From: Candidatus Poribacteria bacterium
GTDB lineage: Bacteria > Poribacteria > WGA-4E > WGA-3G
NCBI GenBank assembly: GCA_022394775.1
Contig: JAGFCB010000022.1
Coordinates: 62,001 to 126,000, forward strand
Direction: 5' to 3'
DNA: 64,000 nt
Part shown: piece by piece, positions 1 to 8,917 of the stretch
Position numbering within the stretch: position 1 is the stretch's first letter
Layout of the letters: the number at the start of each line of letters is the position of its first letter
Notes under the pieces: generated by a model
The model's input: only the letters and a program-made list of their open reading frames with translations
Database searches by the model: none
Told to the model about the DNA's origin: nothing
Position numbers and translations under genes: made by a program

Positions 1-18
1 GGGAAATCAAATTATTTA

Positions 19-510
19 TTAAAGTTTCGCTATTGCTTTCAAGGATTCGAGGACTTCTGTCTGTTGGACGAGATCGAATTGATGTGTGCCGATATACATA
101 TATCTGATAACCCCTGTTTTGTCAATGACAAACGTTGACGGACGTGCGATGTTGTAAGCCTCAAGACTGAGCCAGTGGTAGACGCCGTAGTTTTTGATGA
201 CGTTCCGCGTTTTGTCTATTAGCAGTGGGAATGTGATGCCGTTTTTATCGGCATAGCCGCGGAGTTCGCGGGGCCACTGCCCAGCGATGGCAAGTGGTGT
301 TGCTGTATGCTCGGCGTAGGCTTCAACATTTTCTTGGACTGCCGACAACTGACGGCGGCTGTTCGGTCACCATGTTCCTCTGAAGAATGTTAGCACGATG
401 TGTTGCGCGTCTCGGTACGCTTCAAGCGAGATGTCCACTCGTTGGTGTGATGACAGTGTGAATAGGGGCGCGGTATCGCCGATGTTGAGGATTTTGTTTT
501 TTCGCGGCAT
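19..510 (-). CDS. AhpC/TSA (peroxiredoxin-like) redoxin, candidate selenoprotein with in-frame TGA at 367-369
   Basis: The ORF track gives only 19..348. Manual reading upstream in the same frame gives MPRKNKILNIGDTAPLFTLSSHQRVDISLEAYRDAQHIVLTFFRGTW-TGA-PNSRRQLSAVQENVEAYAEH..., so the only stop lies where FRGxWCPxC proteins have the catalytic Cys. Confidence 0.7.
338..362 (-). promoter_or_regulatory. candidate bacterial SECIS-like hairpin just 3' of the in-frame TGA
   Basis: mRNA ACAGCCG-CCGUCAGUUGU-CGGCAGU: stem with one A-A mismatch and an 11-nt loop, starting a few nt after UGA. Found by eye, not folded computationally. Confidence 0.3.
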
Positions 511-663
511 GGGCATATTGTATGGGATATTAGGGTTGCTGTCAAGTTTTTAGCGGTTGGCAGTGTAAATATGAGATGGCGTGAGGGATGTCGCGAGGTA
601 GAAGATCACGAGCATAGGAGGATATGAAGCAGAAAGATCGCGAGTACAGATTGAGCCTACAAA

Positions 664-688
664 GATCGCGAGCACAGCTCGCTCCTAC
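664..688. repeat. dispersed repeat GATCGCGAGCACAGCTCGCTCCTAC
   Basis: Exact 25-mer; other copies near 4479, 4515, 4569, 12237 and 12281. Confidence 0.8.
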
Positions 689-714
689 AGAAGAGGGGTT
701 GGATTCTATAGCCT

Positions 715-3700
715 TTACTTTTCCTCTTGATTGGTCGAAGAAGGGAGTGCATACATGCTTCGCCGCACTTTCACAATTTCACCAGCATCGACAAGCCGTT
801 TGAGTTCGTTTTTTGTGGAACCTGGATGTCCTTCAATGACATCAATGAGTTCAGATGTTTTTTTCTCGCCTGTGGCAAGAAGTGCGAAGATCTGATCACG
901 GAGCGGGACGCGGAGGGGTTTCCCGCCTCTAAACTTCATCAATATTCGATTGGCTTGGCTTCTGGAGATGCCCAAGACGTGTTCTACTTCATCTCTATGG
1001 GATTCGGCAGTGAGAGTGTCGCGTTCTGCCTCAAACTGCTCACGCGTAGCGATGGTTTCAGGGAGTTTGTCTAAGCCACCGGCGACCTCAAAATCTTCCC
1101 AATCAAAAAGCAACGTTTCAGGACGATCAGTGATATCAGGGAGGGGTACACTCGCAAGCAGGACTACGGTTTTATTGGGTAAGCGGTTCAAGCCGGCGCG
1201 TCCGATAACCTGTGAAAATAAGCCTACAGATTGCCGTTCATGGACGGACCGAATGCGTGCGTCTTTATAGATACCGGATACTGCTTCACCATCATAAGAG
1301 AGGGGTTTTTCGTCGTCTCCGAACTGGATCTGCGATTGTCTCCAAACGTGTTCTGGTGTCCAGAAAGGTCCCCCAACGATCCAAATGACATCTGCCGTTT
1401 CAAAAGCGGAGGTTTCTAATGTTGTTAGGTGCTTAAAGCCCTTAACGAAACAGACGTTCTCTTTTGCTGCGATGTGCTTTAAATGTAGTTTTACCGGTGC
1501 GCAGCAGATAATTGCATGCCGAACGTTCGGGTCCTTCTCAATTTCGGCTTGGATATGGAGAAAAAAGCGTTGCCCCATTTCGGACATGCCGAGTACCCGC
1601 CAGTCGGTATCGTAGTTTAAAAGCGTATGTCGTGGATAGATGCCTGTTCGGATCTGAAAGACTCGATTTCCGGGTACCCATGCTGTCGGTTTGACGTGAT
1701 GGACTTCAATTTCGGCATCGGGGAACGCTCTACGCAAATCGCGTTCAGAAAGCATTGATGACATAAACAAGAGTCGTTTGACGTTCGGATGCAACACCGG
1801 CGGCACCCAGAACTTTAACTGTGTCTCATCCCATAACATGGGAGCATCGGCATCCCGTAAGTAATATGCGAAGAAACGCGTGAGTTGATGCCAAAATGTC
1901 CAGTTCAGATCCTGACAGACAGTTGGAAAGTCTTGAATTTTCGCAGTAGTTGAGGTATCCAAGATCCCGAATTCAATGGCTTGTGTAATTGAGATAGGGA
2001 TATTCAGGTCTTGGTTCAATTGAAAAGCCTCAAGTTCAAAGGCCGGTACTTCTTTTAGGGTGAGTCTATTCGCAGCGTCGGTATCCAAGGGAATGTAGGC
2101 AGCGGTGCCGCCGTCAAACTCGATAGCAAAACGCGCTAACATCTTTCCGGTTTGATCATCAACAAATTCGCGGGGTACGACTTTAGCGGTTATATTGACT
2201 TGCCCCATTTGCTGGGCGAGCGTTGCTTCTTGTCCTTGAAAGGCTTGCACGACGGCTCGGACGCGCCTGATAGGATTCTCATCCATTTCGCCTTTAATCT
2301 CTAAAGCGTTTAGTAAAGCAGTGGTAAAGTTCCCTAAGGCGTACCCGCGCCAATTCAGGCACCAATTTTCCAAGGTATCTTTTGATATTTTACACTGTAT
2401 AAACAGCCTACCTGCGTGTGCTTCATCGATGACACAAAGTCGTTCTGTGCTGTCCACAGGTTCAAGAATTTCAGCTGCCATTTTTGCGTGTTCTGGATCC
2501 AAAAACAGCCGAATAGGATTCAATATTTGTACTGCGGCATTTTTTAGCGCGGTAGATTGGGATAAATATCCACGTTGTTGGCATTCAGTATAGACGGGAC
2601 ACTGTGGACAAATACTCTCATTCGGATTTCCACCTTTCTCTTCGAGTGCCTTACACCGCTCTGGATCCTCGCAGACATTCCCGTGTTGAAAGGGTGTCGC
2701 CATCCGTATCTCGGCAGGTATATCTTTCACTTTTTGCCACAAGTAATTCCGGGGTCTGAGGTGTACAACCGATGACACATTTCGATCCCGAAAGTGTTGT
2801 TCGAGTTTTTGCGTCACCTCGAATTCCGCGGTTAGACTAACAGTGCCGCCGTCAAGGGCATGGGTCGCCGCAGCGTAGCTTTTACCGCCACCGTCTTCGG
2901 CAATAAGTCCAAGAATCCGTACATCCCGATTAAAAACGCTCTGCATCTGGGTAGCACTTTCTTCAAGCGTTCCATAAACCTTATTCTGCGTTTCTTTTTT
3001 AGGTAGGACTGGAGAGGGTCGTTTTATTCCCAATGGGCTGAGCTTGGCTTCGCGTACGGCAAGAATATTATCGGTTACAGGTAATCCAGTGGTCGGTATT
3101 GCTGGCAGAATACCGGTATCATCCCAGATATTTGTTAGCGGTGTCGCTTCCATTGGTAGCCCAGTATCAGGCATGGAAGCGCGAACCCAGACTTCTGTAT
3201 CTTGCTCCCATAGCGAAACGTGTGCATCGCCAAAACCGCTGTCGGATTGACGCCACTGGTAAATGCCGTCCTTTTGTTGAAGATAAGAAAACCCGCGCTT
3301 CAAAAACGCCTCTTTTGCGAGGTTAAGGTTGTGCGATCCGAAGGACATTGGCACGATAGGCATCTCTTGAACGGCAGCTTCCAAGTCGCTTTCTTCAAGC
3401 GATATTGGTTGGTGAAGTGCAGCCCGAAGCGTATCAATAGGTGCCAAGAGTACCTCTTTGGCAATGATAGGTGGATCTAAGAGGTTTCCCATCAGAATTT
3501 CGTGGCGGCCATCCCAACAACTGTATCCTTTATCGCCTAAGATTTCAAGCAGATGCGCGCGATGGTATGGATTTTCGGAGGTCGGTGTGTGTTTGTAAAT
3601 ATACTGTTTGGCTTCATTGGTATTGGGATGGAGATAATTCAGGACTCTGCAGGAGAAGCGCAATCCACCAGACTTTGATAGCGTCAATAGTGGGTTCGCG

Positions 3701-4128
3701 ACAGCGTTAAGGAGTGCCTCAACACAGGTGAGAACGGCATCGGGAGCAGCACAAATAGCGTCATACTTAAACTCGATGTCGTGCCACTGGGCACCCTCAC
3801 ATTCTGAGGGGACACCGGTATATACTTGGATTCCCCATGATTGATGCCAGAATACCCCAGTCCAGTCTTTTCTGCCTTGGCGTTTCAAGAATCGTTCTTC
3901 CTCAAAACCTGACAGACCGTGGTCGTAATCAGGGACGCGCCTCATCGGCATGAAAGAGATGTTCGCCTGCTCAAGTCTATAAAGGTTTACAGGGTATCTC
4001 CAAGCACAATAGGCGGTAAAATTATAAGGAAGCGCTTTATAGAGTGCTGGTGTTACTCTTGTCTTACGCTGTCGAAGGGGTTTTTTGTGTCGTTGATGAC
4101 AACGTTGAATGATATCTTTTAAATTCAT
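715..4128 (-). CDS. XPD/DinG-like SF2 helicase with Cys cluster, N-terminal domain of unclear (possibly primase-like) type and C-terminal winged helix
   Basis: 1137 aa. Walker A-like GGGKSY, then four Cys (CEDPERC...CPQCPVYTEC), then CVIDEAHA, LLFMSSMLS and QVIGRAGLNR. Long intact ORF with a paralogue at 51076..54492. Confidence 0.7.
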   Translation of the reverse strand: MNLKDIIQRCHQRHKKPLRQRKTRVTPALYKALPYNFTAYCAWRYPVNLYRLEQANISFMPMRRVPDYDHGLSGFEEERFLKRQGRKDWTGVFWHQSWGIQVYTGVPSECEGAQWHDIEFKYDAICAAPDAVLTCVEALLNAVANPLLTLSKSGGLRFSCRVLNYLHPNTNEAKQYIYKHTPTSENPYHRAHLLEILGDKGYSCWDGRHEILMGNLLDPPIIAKEVLLAPIDTLRAALHQPISLEESDLEAAVQEMPIVPMSFGSHNLNLAKEAFLKRGFSYLQQKDGIYQWRQSDSGFGDAHVSLWEQDTEVWVRASMPDTGLPMEATPLTNIWDDTGILPAIPTTGLPVTDNILAVREAKLSPLGIKRPSPVLPKKETQNKVYGTLEESATQMQSVFNRDVRILGLIAEDGGGKSYAAATHALDGGTVSLTAEFEVTQKLEQHFRDRNVSSVVHLRPRNYLWQKVKDIPAEIRMATPFQHGNVCEDPERCKALEEKGGNPNESICPQCPVYTECQQRGYLSQSTALKNAAVQILNPIRLFLDPEHAKMAAEILEPVDSTERLCVIDEAHAGRLFIQCKISKDTLENWCLNWRGYALGNFTTALLNALEIKGEMDENPIRRVRAVVQAFQGQEATLAQQMGQVNITAKVVPREFVDDQTGKMLARFAIEFDGGTAAYIPLDTDAANRLTLKEVPAFELEAFQLNQDLNIPISITQAIEFGILDTSTTAKIQDFPTVCQDLNWTFWHQLTRFFAYYLRDADAPMLWDETQLKFWVPPVLHPNVKRLLFMSSMLSERDLRRAFPDAEIEVHHVKPTAWVPGNRVFQIRTGIYPRHTLLNYDTDWRVLGMSEMGQRFFLHIQAEIEKDPNVRHAIICCAPVKLHLKHIAAKENVCFVKGFKHLTTLETSAFETADVIWIVGGPFWTPEHVWRQSQIQFGDDEKPLSYDGEAVSGIYKDARIRSVHERQSVGLFSQVIGRAGLNRLPNKTVVLLASVPLPDITDRPETLLFDWEDFEVAGGLDKLPETIATREQFEAERDTLTAESHRDEVEHVLGISRSQANRILMKFRGGKPLRVPLRDQIFALLATGEKKTSELIDVIEGHPGSTKNELKRLVDAGEIVKVRRSMYALPSSTNQEEK

Positions 4129-4268
4129 GCTCTATTTCACTCAAGTAATGTTCTATCAAGACAATACAATAATACAAATTAAACTGGAAAATCTATGTCC
4201 TCATGCGAGAATTATACATGAACTCGATTTACATGTCAAGTTAAATTTGTGTATATTTCAGGACGATT

Positions 4269-4405
4269 TATAGTGAAACCTGTAATTATAATAAATCCCC
4301 TAATTACCTATACACCAACGGGGAGGCGAGGTTCCAAACCTCGCCAGCGGTGGGGGGATGTTTGTTCCCTGATGAGATGTAAACTTATTTTTGGATTTTG
4401 CTATA
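4269..4405. mobile_element. MITE-like element, family A (TATAGT... / ...CTATA ends)
   Basis: TATAGTGAAACCTGTAATTA left end, core GGCGAGGTTCCAAACCTCGCC, right end GGATTTTGCTATA. Confidence 0.5.
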
Positions 4406-4478
4406 ATTGGGGGTGTTTCATTATTAGCGGAGGAGACCTCGTACCGCAAACTGTATGAAGATTAAATAAATCATTAGG

Positions 4479-4591
4479 GATCGCGAACACAGCTCGCTCC
4501 TATAATAAAAGAAGGATCGCGAGCACAGCTCGCTCCTACAGAGGAAGACAGCACCAGCTTTTGCAAAATCGTCAGCGCAGCTCGCTCCTAC
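4479..4591. repeat. cluster of three copies of the GATCGCGAGCACAGCTCGCTCCTAC repeat
   Basis: Copies at about 4479-4502, 4515-4539 and 4569-4591 (last degenerate). Confidence 0.75.
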
Positions 4592-4633
4592 GCGGGAAAT
4601 TCCAACCCGCTATCTACTATAGATGTACTGCTT

Positions 4634-5758
4634 TTACATCAATTCGACGAAGATTTCGTTTGCGAGAAAGAGTCCACGGGATGTGAGTCGGAGATGCGTG
4701 GCGGTTCGTTGGAGTAATTGTAGGTCTATCCATTTTTTAAGAATATCCTCGAAAGCGACTTCGATTTCTTCGGCGAAACGGTTTCGGTAATCTTCAAGAG
4801 AGATGCCTTCCCGTTTGCGAAGTGCGAGCATGAGGGTTTCCGCTTTTTCCGCGTGTCCGATCAGGCGTTCTGTGTCGGCGATGGGTTTGTTGCATTTGGA
4901 GAGTTTGTTAATGTAAGGTGCAATGCCTCGAATATTGGTGTAACGGACACCGTTGACATATCCACACGCGCCTGCGCCGAGTCCGATACAGGGTTGGTTG
5001 TTCCAGTAGATGAGATTGTGCCTTGCATAACGGTTGGGTTTGGCGAAGTTACAGATCTCGTAGTGTGTGTACCTCTGCGCGGTCAAGGTCTCGATTGTGT
5101 ATTGGAACATATCCGCTTCGGTGTCTTCAGACGGGAGCTGGAGTTCACCGGCTTGCCACCGTTGATAAAATGGGGTCGTTTCCTCCATGACGAGGTTGTA
5201 GGCTGAAATGTGTTCGGGATCGAGAGAAATTACTTCGTTTAGTGTGTGGTGCCATGCTTCCATCGCCTGATTGGGAAGTGCGAAGATGAGATCAATGTTG
5301 ATGTTTTGAAAGTGATGTTCGCGGGCGAGATGGTAACTTTCGAGGAACTCGGCAACGGTGTGGATTCTGCCTAACTGTTTCAGGGTCTCATCTTGCATGG
5401 CTTGCAGACCGAAACTCAAGCGATTCACACCGTAGTCTCGCATGACGCTAAGTTTTTCGGTATCTACTGTGCCGGGATTGCATTCTACAGTGATTTCAGC
5501 ATCTGGTGTTATTTGGAAATGCTGCTGGATGTCGGTGAAGAGCTGCGCTAAGGCATCGGCAGCGAGGATGGAAGGGGTGCCGCCGCCGATGAAAATCGTT
5601 TGTAGGGGTTCGGTTTCTGAAGCGTAAAGTTCCATCTCTGTGCGGAGCGCGGTTAAGTATGCTTTCGCCTGTTCTTTGTGGAAGGCATAAGTATTGAAAG
5701 CGCAGTAGTAGCATTTCGTTGCGCAGAATGGGATATGGATGTATATGGAAGATGCCAT
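4634..5758 (-). CDS. hemW: radical SAM family heme chaperone HemW (coproporphyrinogen oxidase-like)
   Basis: IHIPFCATKCYYCAF (CxxxCxxCxF, HemW rather than HemN type), FIGGGTPS, NIDLIFALPNQ, YNLVMEETTPF. Confidence 0.9.
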   Translation of the reverse strand: MASSIYIHIPFCATKCYYCAFNTYAFHKEQAKAYLTALRTEMELYASETEPLQTIFIGGGTPSILAADALAQLFTDIQQHFQITPDAEITVECNPGTVDTEKLSVMRDYGVNRLSFGLQAMQDETLKQLGRIHTVAEFLESYHLAREHHFQNINIDLIFALPNQAMEAWHHTLNEVISLDPEHISAYNLVMEETTPFYQRWQAGELQLPSEDTEADMFQYTIETLTAQRYTHYEICNFAKPNRYARHNLIYWNNQPCIGLGAGACGYVNGVRYTNIRGIAPYINKLSKCNKPIADTERLIGHAEKAETLMLALRKREGISLEDYRNRFAEEIEVAFEDILKKWIDLQLLQRTATHLRLTSRGLFLANEIFVELM

Positions 5759-5759
5759 A

Positions 5760-6863
5760 TTATTCTGTAAATTCCAATCCGATTCGGATGGCTGCGCCTG
5801 TGTCTGCGTAAGAGAAGGCTTCGTTAATGTCGCTGAACGGGAAGGTATCGGAGATAATTTTGTGGAACGGATACTTGTCGCGCGTGCGCACTAAGAAGTC
5901 AAGTGCTCGCGGGATGACCCAAGGTTCGTAGACGATGACACCGCGAATCGCTTTGCTACACCGGACGATGTTCCCTGGATCAATCTCTGTAGGGAATCCG
6001 AGGTTGATGTTTCCGATCCAGAGGTAACGTCCACCCCACCGAAGCATCTCTATACCTTCAGCAAGAACGCGTGGCGAACCGACGAACTCCGCGACGAGGT
6101 CCGCGCCGATGCCGCCTGTTTGGTCGAGAACGTATTGGACTCGTGAGTTCATGTCAATTTCGTCGACGTTGAGGGTTTCATCTGCCCCGAACTCCTGTGC
6201 CAAAGTAAGACGTGCAGGCAGTCGATCAAGAACGATAATCTTACCGGCGCCCATCTCACGTGCGACGGCTGTCGCGTAGAGCCCGAGTCCACCCGCACCT
6301 TGGATAACGACGGTATCGCCGAGGGTGATACCGATCTGGTTTAGCCCGTAGATGACTTCGGATAAAGCGCAGTTGATGGGTGATACGAGTGCGTCTGAGA
6401 GTTCGTCTGGAACTTTGAACACCCAATGTCCGGGTTTCATGTAGTAGTATTCACCGTAGGCACCGTGGAAATGCGGTGGCTGCTCGCTGGAGACACCGAG
6501 CCAATCTCTATAGCGGTTCGGACATCCCGGTTTTCCGTTGAGGCACATCCAACAGTGTTGGCAGGGTTTGAAGTAGGAATAAGCGATCCGGTCGCCTTCG
6601 GTGAGCGGTTGTCCGGTGCTATCTGTTGTGATATTGCGTCCCATCGCTTCGATTGTGCCGATCATTTCGTGTCCGAGTACTTGCGGGACACCGCTCTCAA
6701 TTTTGGGGCCGTGTCCGCGCCAGAAGTGTAGATCGGAGCCGCAGATATTTGCCATCCGGATTCGTACGCGTATGTCGTCGGGGGTGACGGATGGGACTGG
6801 GTATTCCCTGAATTCCATCGGGGTTTGCGGTTGTGTAAAAATGGCGACTTTCCCTGTTTTCAT
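5760..6863 (-). CDS. zinc-binding (alcohol/sorbitol-type) dehydrogenase
   Basis: NICGSDLHFWRG, GHEMIGTIEAMG, Rossmann GAGGLGLYATAVAREMGA. Stop is 1 nt upstream of the hemW ATG. Confidence 0.9.
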   Translation of the reverse strand: MKTGKVAIFTQPQTPMEFREYPVPSVTPDDIRVRIRMANICGSDLHFWRGHGPKIESGVPQVLGHEMIGTIEAMGRNITTDSTGQPLTEGDRIAYSYFKPCQHCWMCLNGKPGCPNRYRDWLGVSSEQPPHFHGAYGEYYYMKPGHWVFKVPDELSDALVSPINCALSEVIYGLNQIGITLGDTVVIQGAGGLGLYATAVAREMGAGKIIVLDRLPARLTLAQEFGADETLNVDEIDMNSRVQYVLDQTGGIGADLVAEFVGSPRVLAEGIEMLRWGGRYLWIGNINLGFPTEIDPGNIVRCSKAIRGVIVYEPWVIPRALDFLVRTRDKYPFHKIISDTFPFSDINEAFSYADTGAAIRIGLEFTE

Positions 6864-6931
6864 TTTTTAACTTTCCTTGCGGTTCGGTAAGGTGGATCTG
6901 AAATTTGAGGGGCTGCTCCGTAGACTCGCTT
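6863..6931 (-). repeat. conserved leader repeat (...CCGAACCGCAAGGAAAGTTAAAA-ATG)
   Basis: Same about 70-nt leader lies directly 5' of the start codon at 8759; a partial copy is at about 8866-8911. Confidence 0.6.
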
Positions 6932-7050
6932 TCCACTTCGTTTCAAGCTGTATCCTTTTCCCGAAAATTTGATGTTCAACTCCATAGATTCGGCACAAAC
7001 GGTGTTTTGGAATTCTCAACTGTGCCTTTGCGGTTTAGAATTGCCTTACC

Positions 7051-7443
7051 TTAATACTCATCAAAATTGACGACTTTCCAGCGTCCATCGATCTGTTCGG
7101 TGTGGATTACGACTTTTCGGGTATGCGTTGTCGCGCCACGGATTTCGATAGTGAGTTTGTAGTTGAATAGCACGTGGGTTGCTTCTTCTTCTTTATCGAT
7201 GAATTCGTATTCCATCTTCGGTACTTCGTCAAATTGTTGCCCTGGCACGCGGACTTCATTGACGCGCGCAATTTCGTCTTCGAGTTTTTGTGCGGCGAGT
7301 CCGTGGCTGAGTTGTAGGGATGCCATTTGGTCTGCTCGCTGGTAATAGTTATAGATAAAATCTTCGCAGACAGCTTGCGGCGTATTCCTATTTGCGCATG
7401 CGAGTATTAACAGAGTAGACAGTAGGAGGTATTGTGGTTTCAT
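7051..7443 (-). CDS. small predicted lipoprotein, function unknown
   Basis: Likely start MKPQYLLLSTLLILACANRN (lipobox-like). 4-nt ATGA overlap with upstream gene. Confidence 0.65.
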   Translation of the reverse strand: MKPQYLLLSTLLILACANRNTPQAVCEDFIYNYYQRADQMASLQLSHGLAAQKLEDEIARVNEVRVPGQQFDEVPKMEYEFIDKEEEATHVLFNYKLTIEIRGATTHTRKVVIHTEQIDGRWKVVNFDEY

Positions 7444-8759
7444 TTCTTTTTTGCGCGAATCATAGCGACGTTGAAGATCGGACGTTCGTACCCGTGTGCC
7501 GGACTGTTCACGACACCGCCTAAAGCCCATAGCGTTGAAGAGCTGCCGCCATCGAAGTTGATGGCGTGTTCGATACCGAGTTGGCTGAAAAATTTTCCCA
7601 TATCATAGAGGGTCATTCCCATGCTATATCCGTGCTGTCTACCATCGACAGCGATAAGGAAAAGTTTATCATCATTAAACCCTAATGCACTGCGCGGATG
7701 GCGGGAAGCACCATTACTGTGTGCGTATGCGCTGCGTCCTCGTGTCGCGCCAAATTCGACGAGCTCCGGTTCAATTTTACCATCACGGACAAGCCGTAGG
7801 TTTCCGCCGATTCCTTGCCGAACGCGTTGCCATTTTTTCGGTGTAAGGGCGATCTCTAATGTACCTTTCGTAGCTGCTGTGAGTTTCTTGGTCCAGTCGC
7901 GTGCTGTGCGCGACTCGATCGCGAGCACTACACCGTCAGCGGGGATGTTACTGTTGCCGTACCGATTAACCTCGGTGACGACAAATCTACTTGTATATTT
8001 TCCGGTGATTGGCAGCGAGAGTTTTTTAAGCGTGAACTCGTAGCAGCGGCGTGTCAAAGTCCGGCGTCCGAAGCGTGGTGTGAAGAGGACGACGGGTGCC
8101 AACGAGTTACAGATCTGGTTGATGGCGTTAATAGGCAGCATATTCGCGTCGCTATTGCCAATACGAATATGTCCATTTAGCTGCACTCTGTCCAAAAGAA
8201 ACTCGCCGTCAGGGGTGACACCAAAGCTGGTTTCGCCCCATGGAGACGGCGGCGAATATCCCCATCTATCATGAGCGATGGGTATGCTGATAAGTTCACC
8301 GTTTTGGATATGGAGATTAAAGATCATGCCGCCGCGTCCGTAGGAGTCGCCACGAATCCCAAAACTTCCATTAACGCCAGCGAGCGGTAGGACGTTTTTA
8401 TTTATCAGTTGCCTGAGTGTCCGCGTAACAGTTTCACGTTCTAAGATCTGGTCATTGGCAAGTTTGACATCGAATTGTAGGTTCTGTGCCGTTCGGTCCA
8501 TCTCTGCGACGTAGACGGCTGCCCCTCCTACCCACCAGTAGCGGTGGAGTCGGAACCCGTCGGGCCATTGTTTGCGTTGGAGTTCATCGCGCTTTCTGAC
8601 GGTGTCAAGGCGTGCCTCTGGCTGCTTGCTCCGTGAAGCATTGCCACGGAAAAAGGGGTTTTCAACTGCCCGCAGTGCGCCAATTATGAGAACGGAGAGC
8701 AGAATGAGTACACACACCATCGTTAATCGGGTGAGGTAAGGTCTATTTTCTTGCGTCAT
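7440..8759 (-). CDS. phosphodiester glycosidase (NAGPA) domain protein
   Basis: Signal-anchor N-terminus; NGSFGIRGDSYGRGGMIFN and HAINFDGGSSSTLW motifs of the NAGPA domain. Confidence 0.75.
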   Translation of the reverse strand: MTQENRPYLTRLTMVCVLILLSVLIIGALRAVENPFFRGNASRSKQPEARLDTVRKRDELQRKQWPDGFRLHRYWWVGGAAVYVAEMDRTAQNLQFDVKLANDQILERETVTRTLRQLINKNVLPLAGVNGSFGIRGDSYGRGGMIFNLHIQNGELISIPIAHDRWGYSPPSPWGETSFGVTPDGEFLLDRVQLNGHIRIGNSDANMLPINAINQICNSLAPVVLFTPRFGRRTLTRRCYEFTLKKLSLPITGKYTSRFVVTEVNRYGNSNIPADGVVLAIESRTARDWTKKLTAATKGTLEIALTPKKWQRVRQGIGGNLRLVRDGKIEPELVEFGATRGRSAYAHSNGASRHPRSALGFNDDKLFLIAVDGRQHGYSMGMTLYDMGKFFSQLGIEHAINFDGGSSSTLWALGGVVNSPAHGYERPIFNVAMIRAKKK

Positions 8760-8827
8760 TCCTTTTAACTTTCCTTGCGGTTCGGTGAGGCGGGTCTATG
8801 ATTTCGGAGTGCCTCTCCGTAGCCTCG
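8757..8827 (-). repeat. conserved leader repeat, second copy
   Basis: GACCCGCCTCACCGAACCGCAAGGAAAGTTAAAAGGA-ATG read on the minus strand. Confidence 0.6.
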
Positions 8828-8917
8828 CATGCGCCGGTGTTGCATGCTATATTTCCTGATTTTTCAGATTTCCTTGCGGTTCGGTGAGGCGGGTCTGTGA
8901 TTGCAGAAACCCGATAT

